A stretch of DNA of 64,000 nt, from assembly GCF_902459745.1 (NCBI RefSeq), contig NZ_CABPSJ010000002.1, forward strand, positions 372,001 through 436,000, written 5' to 3'. The notes below the pieces were generated by a model that ran no database searches, was not told the origin of the DNA, and worked only from the letters and a program-made list of their open reading frames with translations. The DNA is from Pandoraea communis (lineage in GTDB: Bacteria > Pseudomonadota > Gammaproteobacteria > Burkholderiales > Burkholderiaceae). Made by a program: the position numbers and the translations under genes. Each line of letters opens with the position of its first letter. Positions within the stretch are counted from its first letter, which is position 1. Shown piece by piece: positions 40,914-49,730 of the stretch.

Positions 40914-41489
40914 ATGCCCGCCATGACCGAACGCTTGCCCGTCGAACTTCCCAAAGCCTATCGCCTGCTCAACCATGGACCGACCGTTCTTGTGGGAAGT
41001 GCTCATGACGGACGCCGCAACGTCATGGCCGCCGCCTGGTCGATGCCGCTGGATTTCTCGCCGCCGAAAGTCGCCGTCGTCATCGACCGCAACACACTCA
41101 CGCGCGAGTTGGTCGAAGCCTCCGGCGAGTTTTCGCTGAACGTGCCCGCGCGCGACATCGCCCGTGAAACACTGGCGGTCGGCTCGATCTCCGGGCGCGA
41201 TACCGACAAGTTCGCCGACGGCACCGGCGTGCAGGCCTTCGATGGCTCACAAATCGCCGCACCGCTCATCGACGGATGCCTCGCGTGGCTCGAATGCCGC
41301 GTGATTCCCGAGCCGCACAATCAGGATCGCTACGATCTGTTTCTCGGCGAGGTCGTGGCGGCCTGGGCCGATCCGCGCGCGTTTCGCGACGGGCACTGGC
41401 AGTTCGAGCCCGGCGTGTCGCGCAGTCTTCATTACGTCGCCGGCGGTAACTTCTTCGCAACCGGCGAAGCATTCGAAGTCAAGCCATGA
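40914..41489 (+). CDS. Flavin reductase family protein (FMN-binding)
   Basis: A 191-residue protein. NHGPTVLVGSAHDGRRNVMA and FSLNVPARDIARETLAVGSI with SGRDTDKFADGT match the flavin reductase-like family that binds FMN in a split barrel. Two starts are close (40914 and 40923). Its stop overlaps the ATG of a diguanylate cyclase gene. Confidence 0.85.
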   Translation: MPAMTERLPVELPKAYRLLNHGPTVLVGSAHDGRRNVMAAAWSMPLDFSPPKVAVVIDRNTLTRELVEASGEFSLNVPARDIARETLAVGSISGRDTDKFADGTGVQAFDGSQIAAPLIDGCLAWLECRVIPEPHNQDRYDLFLGEVVAAWADPRAFRDGHWQFEPGVSRSLHYVAGGNFFATGEAFEVKP

Positions 41490-42904
41490 GCCATTCTCTG
41501 CCCGCCGCAGACAACGCCGACCCCAAACGCGATGGCGCTCACGCCCTCACGCTCGCCGCTCGTGCCCTCTGGCGCACGAACGGTGCAATCGGTTCGATGC
41601 CGTCGCATTTGCCAAGCGCAGACAGGCGCGGCAGAATTGACGCCGCTAGCGACGCTTTCGACACGACCGGTGCCGGCGATGACAGGACCTGGGGAACGCC
41701 ATCGTTCCCCCCCGGATCGCCCGCATCCCCCAAGCCGCCTGCAAAGTCAGCATCCCCATTCGGGCCGTTGCCGAACTCGCGGCCTGAGCCCTCGCCCGCA
41801 GCAATGCTGTCGTCCAACCGCCGGGCCTTGCCCGCTCGCCACGACATGACCGCCTCCGGAATCCATTCGCACGAACCGCTTGTACCCGCGTCCCTCTCAC
41901 GGCTCGCGCCAACTGGCGGAGCAAGTCTCGACGAGGCGGAGCGTCTCGCGGCACTGCGCCGTTATGAGATTCTCGATACGCCGCCCGAGCCGGCGTTCGA
42001 TCGCATCGTGCGGCTGGCCTCTCACCTGCTCGGCACGCCAATCGCACTCATCTCGCTGATCGACGAAACGCGCCAGTGGTTCAAGGCGCGTCAGGGCATC
42101 GATGCTGCGCAGACGCCGCGTTCGATGGCCTTCAGCGCGCACGCGATTCTCGACGACGACGTGCTCGTCGTGCCCGACGCGCGTGCCGACCGGCGCTTCG
42201 CCGACCACCCGCTGGTGACAGGAGAGCCGAACATCCGCTTCTACGCAGGCGCGCCGCTGCGCACGCCGGAAGGGCATCGTCTGGGCACACTGTGCGTGAT
42301 CGACCGCCGGCCCCGCACGCTCGACGACGAGAAACGCGCCCTGCTCGCCGATCTGTCGGCGCTCGTCGTGGACGAACTCGAACTGCGTCGTGTCAACCGG
42401 GTGCTCGGCGACATGGCCATGCGCGACGGCCTGACCGGCGCGCTCAACCGCCGCGCTTTCCTCATGCAGGCCGAACGCCAGTTCGCTGCCGCCCGCGCGC
42501 AGCAACGGCGCCTGTCCGTGCTGATGCTCGACATCGATCATTTCAAGGGGGTCAACGACACCTGGGGGCATGCGATAGGCGACCGCGTCATCGCGGAGTT
42601 GACGCTGGTCTTGCGAGCAACGCTGCGCAAGGGTACTGTGATCGGCCGTCTCGGCGGTGAGGAATTCGCGGTACTGCTGCCCGAGGCCGATGCACAACGC
42701 GCGATGCAGGCGTCCGAGCGTTTGCTCACCGCCATCGGCAATGCCAGCGTGCCCGGGCCTAACGGACCGGTGCGCTTTTCTGCGAGCATCGGCATCAGCA
42801 GCCTCGCCATGGACGACGCCGATTTCGGCACGCTGCTCCAACGGACTGACCGAGCGTTGTATGCCGCCAAGCAGGCCGGCCGCAACCGCGCGGCGGTGCT
42901 GTAA
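41486..42904 (+). CDS. GAF-domain diguanylate cyclase
   Basis: The frame is 472 residues. The first ~130 are Pro/Ser/Ala-rich without a known fold, so an internal ATG at 41846 (MTASGIHSHEP) may be the true start. The ATG at 41486 is coupled to the previous stop. Residues 145-295 form a GAF domain (YEILDTPPEPAFDRIVRLAS). The GGDEF domain has MLDIDHFKGVNDTWGHAIGD and IGRLGGEEFAVLLP (GGEEF intact). It is soluble and produces c-di-GMP. Confidence 0.88.
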   Translation: MSHSLPAADNADPKRDGAHALTLAARALWRTNGAIGSMPSHLPSADRRGRIDAASDAFDTTGAGDDRTWGTPSFPPGSPASPKPPAKSASPFGPLPNSRPEPSPAAMLSSNRRALPARHDMTASGIHSHEPLVPASLSRLAPTGGASLDEAERLAALRRYEILDTPPEPAFDRIVRLASHLLGTPIALISLIDETRQWFKARQGIDAAQTPRSMAFSAHAILDDDVLVVPDARADRRFADHPLVTGEPNIRFYAGAPLRTPEGHRLGTLCVIDRRPRTLDDEKRALLADLSALVVDELELRRVNRVLGDMAMRDGLTGALNRRAFLMQAERQFAAARAQQRRLSVLMLDIDHFKGVNDTWGHAIGDRVIAELTLVLRATLRKGTVIGRLGGEEFAVLLPEADAQRAMQASERLLTAIGNASVPGPNGPVRFSASIGISSLAMDDADFGTLLQRTDRALYAAKQAGRNRAAVL

Positions 42905-42938
42905 TCCCAACCCGCGACTAACGAAAGCGACGAGCACG

Positions 42939-43520
<582 letters not shown>

Positions 43521-43597
43521 GACGGCTGCGCCCCCCTCCGAACGATGCACGGCAACAGTCGACGGGCATCGGGTTTTTACGTAGTATCCGCTTCATC

Positions 43598-43816
43598 ATG
43601 CAAAACGTAACTTTTGAACTCACGGGCGAATTCGTCGCCCTGAACGACTTGCTCAAGCTCACCGGTCTCGTGGATTCGGGCGGCGCGGGCAAAGTCATGG
43701 TCGCCAACGGCGTAGTCAGCGTCGACGGCCAGATCGAGACCCGCAAAACCTGCAAGATCCGCGCCGGCCAGACCGTTTCGGTCGACGGCGTGCGAATCCG
43801 CGTCAAGGCAGCCTGA
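43598..43816 (+). CDS. S4-domain RNA-binding protein (YbcJ-like)
   Basis: A 72-residue protein, MQNVTFELTGEFVALNDLLK onward. LTGLVDSGGAGKVMVANGVV and SVDGQIETRKTCKIRAGQTV form the small S4 fold that binds structured RNA. The ATG is preceded by GCTTCATC rather than a strong SD. The gene stands between the channel gene and a large c-di-GMP protein. Confidence 0.88.
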   Translation: MQNVTFELTGEFVALNDLLKLTGLVDSGGAGKVMVANGVVSVDGQIETRKTCKIRAGQTVSVDGVRIRVKAA

Positions 43817-44014
43817 CGCCGACGCGCCGCTCGCGGCCTCCCGCCCCCACCCGCTGTCGTGTTGCCTGCCCCGGCAAGGCGTCGCCGTCCGACGCTCTCC
43901 CGGTTTCTCCCATGTGAGCCTGCTGTCGCAGGTCGCTATACTTGAAAGCGTTTTGGCGTGTCAGCTCAAGTCACCCCCGACAATGATCGAAGGACGTCCG
44001 AGGAGGCCCTTGCG

Positions 44015-46660
44015 ATGGTCGTGCCCGGTTCACCGTCCGCCACCGGCACCACACCGGCCCCTGGGCGCGAAGCGCTGCTAGCGGCGCTCGACCGCTCGCT
44101 GGGCATGCTCACGCTCACGCCGGACGGCATCATCGTCGACGTCAACGACAAGCTGCTGGGCGTGTTCGGCTACGCGCGCGCCGACCTGATCGGCAAGCCG
44201 CACACCATGCTGTGCGAACCGGGCGACGCCACCTGCGGCGACGCCCTCGCCCAAGTCATCAGCACCCAACGCTCGCACACCGGACAAGTGCGCCGCCGTC
44301 GTCACGACGGCGAAGCCATCTGGCTCGAAGCGACCTACAACCCGGTATTCGACGACACCGGCAAGCTCGCCTTCGTCATCAAGCTCGCAGTGGATGTGAC
44401 CGCCCGCGTGGAGCGTCAGGCGGCCGACGACGCGCGCCTCCATCTGCTGTCGCTCGGCGTCGACGAGACCGACAACGCCGTGCTCATCACCGATGCGCAC
44501 GGCTGCGTGCGCTATATCAACGCAGGCTTCACGCGCATGCTGGGTTACGCCGCGAGCGAGGTGATCGGCCAGTCCGTCCACGTCCCGTCCGGCCAGTTTG
44601 GCACGACACATGTGGGTGAGCGCTCCGATGGCTCATCGGCCATCGACGTCAGGCAGGCGCTTGCAGACTGTCTCGTCGCCGCCAGCGGCGGCCGAAGCTG
44701 TCACTGCGAAGTGCTCGTACGCACGGCGCAACATCATCCGCTGTGGGCCTCGGTCGTGACGAACCCGATTCTCGATGCGAACGGCAAGCTCCTCAACGCC
44801 GTGGTGCTGTTCACCGACATCACGCAATCGAAGATCCAGGAAGTGCTGCAACACAAGGCGCTCGCCGCGATGGTGCGCGATGCGCCGCTCGCAGAAGTGC
44901 TCACGCTCATCTGCCGGGAACTGGAGCAGATCGCCCCCGAGGTTCTGGCCTCAGTCGTGCGGGTCGATGCCGAGGGCCGGTTGCGCCCCCAGGCGGGGCC
45001 AAGCTTGCCCGCGCCGTATCACCAGATCATCGACGGCATCGCCATCGGGCCGAATGTGGGCACCTGCGGCACGGCGGCCTTTCAGGCACGGCCAGTGATC
45101 GTGACCGACATCGCGAACGACCCGCGTTGGGCCAACTTCCGTAGCATGGCTGCCGAATTCGGGCTGGCCGCGTCGTGGTCCATGCCGATCATCGCGAACG
45201 ACGGACGTGTGCTCGGCGTACTCGCGTTCTATTACCGTACGGTGCGCGGCCCGGACGCCCTGCATGAACGGCTCGTCGACGTGTGCGTACATCTGTGCAA
45301 GCTGGCCTTCGAGCGGGATGAATCGCGCACGCGCATCCGTCAACTGGCTTTCTCGGACAGCCTCACCGGTCTGCCCAATCGAAGCATGCTCGGCGTGCTC
45401 GCCGCCCAGGCCATCGCCAGCGCAGACGAGCTGAACACGCGCATGGCCGTCATCTTCATCGATCTGGATCGCTTCAAGCAGATCAACGACTCGCTGGGCC
45501 ATCAGGCGGGTGACGTGCTGCTGCGCACGATCGCCCAGCGCCTGCGACGCTCGCTACGCGGCGCGGATATCGTCGCGCGCTTGTCGGGCGATGAGTTCGT
45601 GGCTGTGCTCACGGAGTGCGACCCCGAACGGCTCGATATCGCCATCGAACGCATGCGCAGCGCGCTGACCGCACCGTGCCAGATCGATGGCGTGACGCTC
45701 GTGCCTTCGGGCAGCTTCGGCATCAGCCTGTATCCGAATCACGGCAAGGCGTTCGACCTGTTGCTGCAACGCGCCGACATGGCGATGTATCAGGCGAAGA
45801 TGACCAGCCCGGGCAGCGCGCGCTTCTATAACGAAGACATGAACATCCACGCGCAGGAGCGGCTCGAGCTGGAGACCGCCATGCGCGACGCCCTGCGGCG
45901 CGGGAAACTCCAGCTCTTCTACCAGCCGCAAATCAATCTGCTCGACGAATCGGTGTACGGTGCCGAGGCGCTGACCCGCTGGACGCATCCACTGCACGGC
46001 GAGGTATCGCCGTCGCGCTTCATTGCGTTGGCTGAAGAATGCGGGCTGATCGGCGAACTGGGTATGTGGACGTTGCGCGAGTCATGCCGTCAACTGGCGG
46101 ATTGGCGGCGGCGCGGCGTGGGCATTCCAAATGTGTCGGTCAATCTCTCACCGACCAACTTCCACGATCACGACCTGCCGCGCATGATTGCCGAGACACT
46201 CGCCGATCATGGATTGCCCCCCTCCTGCCTGGCCATCGAGATCACGGAAAGCGTACTGATGGACCACAATCCGAGCACGCTGCGCATCATCGACGAGGTC
46301 CACAGCATCGGCGTGCGTCTGTCGCTGGACGACTTCGGCACGGGTTACTCGAGCCTGAGCTACCTGCGCCGGCTGCCGGTCTCGGAACTGAAACTCGACC
46401 GCAGTTTCGTGCACGACATCACGCGCGACGAGACGGTGCGTGCCCTGACCAGCGCGATCATCAGCATCGGGCGCAATCTGCATCTCACGGTGGTGGCGGA
46501 AGGCGTGGAAGACGAAGCCCAGCGGGATCTGCTCGTCGCTCAGGGCTATCGCGTGGCACAGGGGTATCTGTTCTCCCCCGCGCTGTCGGCGGGCGACCTC
46601 GAACATTGGCTCGAACGGTGGTCGGCACGACAACGCGCCCCGAATCCCGTAGCCTCCTGA
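44015..46660 (+). CDS. PAS-PAS-GAF-GGDEF-EAL c-di-GMP enzyme
   Basis: About 881 residues from an ATG at 44015 with GAGGAGG upstream; a GTG at 43958 is a weaker alternative. Two PAS domains (LDRSLGMLTLTPDGIIVDVN; GVDETDNAVLITDAHGCVRY) are followed by a GAF domain (PNVGTCGTAAFQARPVIVTD), GGDEF with RLSGDEFVAVL (SGDEF variant) and EAL with VYGAEALTRWTHPL, SLDDFGTGYSSLSYL, KLDRSFV and VVAEGVED. All EAL catalytic residues are present, so phosphodiesterase activity is likely. Confidence 0.9.
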   Translation: MVVPGSPSATGTTPAPGREALLAALDRSLGMLTLTPDGIIVDVNDKLLGVFGYARADLIGKPHTMLCEPGDATCGDALAQVISTQRSHTGQVRRRRHDGEAIWLEATYNPVFDDTGKLAFVIKLAVDVTARVERQAADDARLHLLSLGVDETDNAVLITDAHGCVRYINAGFTRMLGYAASEVIGQSVHVPSGQFGTTHVGERSDGSSAIDVRQALADCLVAASGGRSCHCEVLVRTAQHHPLWASVVTNPILDANGKLLNAVVLFTDITQSKIQEVLQHKALAAMVRDAPLAEVLTLICRELEQIAPEVLASVVRVDAEGRLRPQAGPSLPAPYHQIIDGIAIGPNVGTCGTAAFQARPVIVTDIANDPRWANFRSMAAEFGLAASWSMPIIANDGRVLGVLAFYYRTVRGPDALHERLVDVCVHLCKLAFERDESRTRIRQLAFSDSLTGLPNRSMLGVLAAQAIASADELNTRMAVIFIDLDRFKQINDSLGHQAGDVLLRTIAQRLRRSLRGADIVARLSGDEFVAVLTECDPERLDIAIERMRSALTAPCQIDGVTLVPSGSFGISLYPNHGKAFDLLLQRADMAMYQAKMTSPGSARFYNEDMNIHAQERLELETAMRDALRRGKLQLFYQPQINLLDESVYGAEALTRWTHPLHGEVSPSRFIALAEECGLIGELGMWTLRESCRQLADWRRRGVGIPNVSVNLSPTNFHDHDLPRMIAETLADHGLPPSCLAIEITESVLMDHNPSTLRIIDEVHSIGVRLSLDDFGTGYSSLSYLRRLPVSELKLDRSFVHDITRDETVRALTSAIISIGRNLHLTVVAEGVEDEAQRDLLVAQGYRVAQGYLFSPALSAGDLEHWLERWSARQRAPNPVAS

Positions 46661-46661
46661 A

Positions 46662-46895
46662 TCACGGCGCGAGGCCCAGCTCCATCTGGTGCAGCGCCGT
46701 CTCGATGGCCTGACTCTGTTCGGCGTTGAGCAAGTCGGCCGCAATACTTGTCTGGCGGCGATAGATCATCTCGCCATAGACGTCTGCCAGCGCGCGCGCC
46801 GACTGACACAGCGACCAATGACTATCGGCGGCCTGATGGCCCGTCCAGTAGTTGATCGCCTGCTCGATTTCGGCGATGGAATAATTGGCTTTCAT
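46662..46895 (-). CDS. DUF3717 protein, possible SOS gene
   Basis: A 77-residue protein, MKANYSIAEIEQAINYWTGH onward, with the DUF3717 motif IAEIEQAINYWTGHQAADSH at the N-terminus, then helical sequence (ALADVYGEMIYRRQTSIAAD). The family is common in Burkholderiaceae and uncharacterised. A LexA-box match 32 bases upstream suggests induction by DNA damage. It is convergent with the EAL protein. Confidence 0.75.
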   Translation of the reverse strand: MKANYSIAEIEQAINYWTGHQAADSHWSLCQSARALADVYGEMIYRRQTSIAADLLNAEQSQAIETALHQMELGLAP

Positions 46896-46926
46896 GAGAG
46901 GTTCTGTCTCGCCGTGGAGTTGAATA

Positions 46927-46942
46927 CTGTAATTATATACAG
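46927..46942 (-). promoter_or_regulatory. LexA (SOS) box
   Basis: CTGTATATAATTACAG on the minus strand closely matches the LexA consensus. Flanking bases (GCTGTATATAATTACAGTAT) extend the palindrome. It lies 32 bases before the DUF3717 start codon. Confidence 0.75.
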
Positions 46943-47173
46943 CATCTGGGAACGCTGAAAATCGCATTGCGTTGCACTCTGCACATGGCCCGATTCTCAG
47001 GCGCGCGTTTCGGAACTGCAACACTTGATGCGGAGCAAACTGGACACGCGTTCCGCAAGACATAAAAAAATCAATAAAAATCATAAGTTTACGAATTCCG
47101 GCACGATATTGGCTTGAGGGTCCGGGAAACGCCGTGCAGCGGTTTGCGATGCTCGCGCTGCACAGGTATCCCC

Positions 47174-47635
47174 ATGATCGCCCCGACGGAGCCAGCCATG
47201 CCGCCGAGACACGCCACACCCCAGATGCTGCCCGCTCTGCACGTTGCCGCGCCGCTACGGTACGGTCTCATTGCGTTCTGTCTACTCATCGCACCCGGCT
47301 TCGCTCGCGTCCGCGCGCAATCGATGCCGCCAACCGTCACTGCCCCCACCGATCCGTTTCATCAACCGTGTGTTGCCATCCATGCCACACCGGATGCGCA
47401 CGGCAGACCTCGCCTCTTCACGCTGCCGGGCGTCGTCGCACCGATGGCAGCGGCAAACGCCATCGTCCGCAAGCAATACATCGACCTCGACGACCGCTGC
47501 GCGATGCCCCCTGCCTTCGCGCCGACGCGTGACACCGACTCGACGAACGTCTGGTATGTGGGCGCCCCCGCCGATGACAGGCACGCCACCTCACGGCACT
47601 CCGGTACAAGCGCCTTGCACGGCCTCATGTCCTGA
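47174..47635 (+). CDS. Exported protein of unknown function
   Basis: About 153 residues. I chose the ATG at 47174; 47198 is also possible. A hydrophobic helix (PLRYGLIAFCLLIAPGFARV, about residues 28-47) ending near RAQS looks like a signal peptide. The mature part is short with two cysteines (PCVAIHA, DRCAMPP). No family is recognised. Confidence 0.55.
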   Translation: MIAPTEPAMPPRHATPQMLPALHVAAPLRYGLIAFCLLIAPGFARVRAQSMPPTVTAPTDPFHQPCVAIHATPDAHGRPRLFTLPGVVAPMAAANAIVRKQYIDLDDRCAMPPAFAPTRDTDSTNVWYVGAPADDRHATSRHSGTSALHGLMS

Positions 47636-47722
47636 GCGGCGGCGGACGACGTTTGTTATGCTGCGTCTTTCGCGTGCATCTCTGACTTAACGCCTCGCAC
47701 GCCCAGATTTTCCGGAATCTCA

Positions 47723-48043
47723 ATGCCCGCCAATACGCCTGATACCCCCACCCCGTCCGACAAGTCGCGTCACGCCAAACCGGCACCGGCCAACGTCACA
47801 CCGCCGCCGCCCGGCGCCGTGCCACTCGCCTGGGTCGGATTGCTAGCCGCCGCCGCGTGGGTGCTCAAAAGCCCGCATCCTACGTGGGGCGTCGGTGTCC
47901 TGTGCCTTTGCGCCGGGCTGATTTCGTCGTTCGGCGCGCGCCGCCGGGGTCGCATGCCGTGGCCCGCATTCTTCACGGGGCTGTTGCCCGTGGGTGTCGC
48001 GCTCTTCTTTGCGCTGCTCATGCTGCGTCCGCTATTCCGGTGA
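47723..48043 (+). CDS. Small membrane protein of unknown function
   Basis: A 106-residue protein with a Pro-rich polar N-terminus (MPANTPDTPTPSDKSRHAKP) and three hydrophobic segments (PLAWVGLLAAAAWVL, TWGVGVLCLCAGLIS, FFTGLLPVGVALFFALLML). It resembles short membrane proteins common in this family of bacteria. The function is unknown. Confidence 0.6.
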   Translation: MPANTPDTPTPSDKSRHAKPAPANVTPPPPGAVPLAWVGLLAAAAWVLKSPHPTWGVGVLCLCAGLISSFGARRRGRMPWPAFFTGLLPVGVALFFALLMLRPLFR

Positions 48044-48102
48044 CAGTTCACGGGCGAGTCACAGGGCTGACACCGTCAGGCGACAAAGCGTGCATCGATG
48101 AG

Positions 48103-48137
48103 TTACCCACAGCTTCTGTGGATAACCCACTGGATAA
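48103..48137. promoter_or_regulatory. Cluster of DnaA-box-like sequences
   Basis: TGTGGATAA (48117-48125) is a perfect reverse DnaA box. TTACCCACA (48103-48111) differs by one base, and the two face each other around CAGCTTCTG. A weaker copy (ACTGGATAA) follows at 48129-48137. Confidence 0.5.
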
Positions 48138-48472
48138 CCCGGCGAGACCCCTCCGAAACGCCCGCTACCACAGGCTGTCAAGAGGATTGCCCGTTTCGTC
48201 ATCAGCCTTGGATAAATTTTTTACACTTGACGTTTTGCCCCGCTTCTGTGCGGAGATGTCATGGCTTTGACATGGCGCAATCCGGCGGGAAATGACCCGC
48301 CGGATTGCCCGAAAACATGAGGTTTCTCGCCAAGGGCAGGGTTCGCAGTGCAAGCGAATCGGCCTATGATGGAGTCACGCGATACCTCGCCATGCATGAC
48401 TTGAGACCCCTCGCAGGGTCTGCGGCTCAGCGGCCGTCTCGCTTTTCAGTGACTTCGGGAGAACCGTCTCGT

Positions 48473-48781
48473 ATGACCCAATCCGACAAACCGTCCGTTA
48501 CTTCATCCTCGCCTGCCGACGCCCCGCTTACCGAGGCCGAGCGCGTCCATCTGGACGATCTGCTCGCGCATCACTCGGTCACCGAAACCGTTGATCGCGC
48601 CTCCGTCATCGACCTGATCAAAGCGCTGCGCTCGCCCGAGGTGAAAACGCCGGAAGACCGCGAGCGTGTGGTCAAGGAAAGCCGGCTGTGGCGGGAGGTG
48701 TCGCATCGCGATACCGCCATGTCGCTGCTCAATTCGCTTGCACAGATGGCGCCGATCTTCCTCAACCAGATTCACTGGTAA
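48473..48781 (+). CDS. Small protein of unknown function
   Basis: A 102-residue soluble protein. The N-terminus is disordered (MTQSDKPSVTSSSPADAPLT) and the rest is helical (RASVIDLIKALRSPEVKTPE, HRDTAMSLLNSLAQMAPIFL). The ATG has a GGGAGAA site upstream. No motif was identified. Confidence 0.6.
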   Translation: MTQSDKPSVTSSSPADAPLTEAERVHLDDLLAHHSVTETVDRASVIDLIKALRSPEVKTPEDRERVVKESRLWREVSHRDTAMSLLNSLAQMAPIFLNQIHW

Positions 48782-48972
48782 AAGCTGTCGCGCCGGTCTC
48801 CGCCGGCGCGCGCCCTCCTTTTTTTCTTCCGCGGCGCCCTTCCGCGCCACAAAGCTTCCCGTCAATTGATCTGGATTAACTTTGCGTGCGAACCATCGCC
48901 CGCGAGCAGGACGCTGTCCGATACGTGCCTTACAATGCGGGTCGCCCAAGTTTTCCCTGTTGATCCGACACC

Positions 48973-49167
48973 ATGACCACCACGCTGGACACCCCGATCG
49001 AATTCAAGAGCTGGATCTGCCTGATCTGCGGCTGGATCTACAACGAAGCCGAAGGCGCACCGAATGACGGCCTCGCCCCCGGCACCCGATGGGTCGACGT
49101 GCCCGCTGACTGGCGCTGCCCAGAGTGCGACGTTTCGAAGGAAGATTTCGTGCTGTCGGAGTTCTGA
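48973..49167 (+). CDS. Rubredoxin
   Basis: A 64-residue iron protein for one-electron transfer. The two knuckles WICLICGWIYNEAEG and WRCPECDVSKEDF supply the four cysteines, and APNDGLAPGTRWVDVPADWR between them is the standard rubredoxin core. It carries a short N-terminal extension. It stands alone, as in many relatives of Burkholderia. Confidence 0.95.
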   Translation: MTTTLDTPIEFKSWICLICGWIYNEAEGAPNDGLAPGTRWVDVPADWRCPECDVSKEDFVLSEF

Positions 49168-49184
49168 GTCTGACAGCCGCGATA

Positions 49185-49228
49185 GGTTTGATGCCGGTTT
49201 GATGCCGGTTTCATGCTGGTTTGGCGCT
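49185..49228 (+). repeat. Four 11-base tandem repeats
   Basis: GGTTTGATGCC occurs twice in a row, followed by GGTTTCATGCT and GGTTTGGCGCT. They lie in the gap between rubredoxin and a convergent lipoprotein gene. Confidence 0.7.
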
Positions 49229-49258
49229 CGTGCTGCGGGCAAAGCCGCCGGCACGGCA

Positions 49259-49501
49259 TCAGTGATGCCAGCCCCATCCCCGACCTCGGCCGCGCCAGCC
49301 ACGGTCGTAGCCGCCCGACACACCGAAGGTGACCACCGGCGCGGGCACGACATAGCCGGGCGCGTATCCCGCATCGTAGCCCGGCGCATAGCCATAATTG
49401 TCGTAGTAGCCGTACGCCGGTGAGCCGTACGGCACGGCAACACAACCGGCCATCATCACGACGACAGCCGTGCCGCCGGCCAGCATAAGTAAGCGTTTCA
49501 C
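49259..49501 (-). CDS. Small Gly/Tyr-rich lipoprotein
   Basis: An 80-residue protein from a GTG at 49501 with a perfect GGAGG 7 bases upstream (a further ATG upstream has no such site). KRLLMLAGGTAVVVMMAGC is a type II signal with the lipobox MAGC. The mature part is repetitive (YGYYDNYGYAPGYDAGYAPG) and ends in Trp and His residues (RGRGWGWHH). It is probably an outer-membrane lipoprotein of unknown role. Confidence 0.75.
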   Translation of the reverse strand: MKRLLMLAGGTAVVVMMAGCVAVPYGSPAYGYYDNYGYAPGYDAGYAPGYVVPAPVVTFGVSGGYDRGWRGRGRGWGWHH

Positions 49502-49730
49502 GATAAAACCTCCCGCATGAGTCATTCGAGTCTCGCGCGGAGAGATTGACGCCGGATCTTCGGCATGTCATCGATCATCACCGCGCCTGCCTGACTCGTT
49601 AGACAAGCGAGTTTCCATGAAATGCGCGGTGAAGTGGCCCTTCTTTGGTTACCAAACGTGACATTGGTAACGTCGATGGAATATCGCGCGCTGGCAGCTC
49701 TTGGCCGGCACCGGGGCCTCACCTCTCGAA

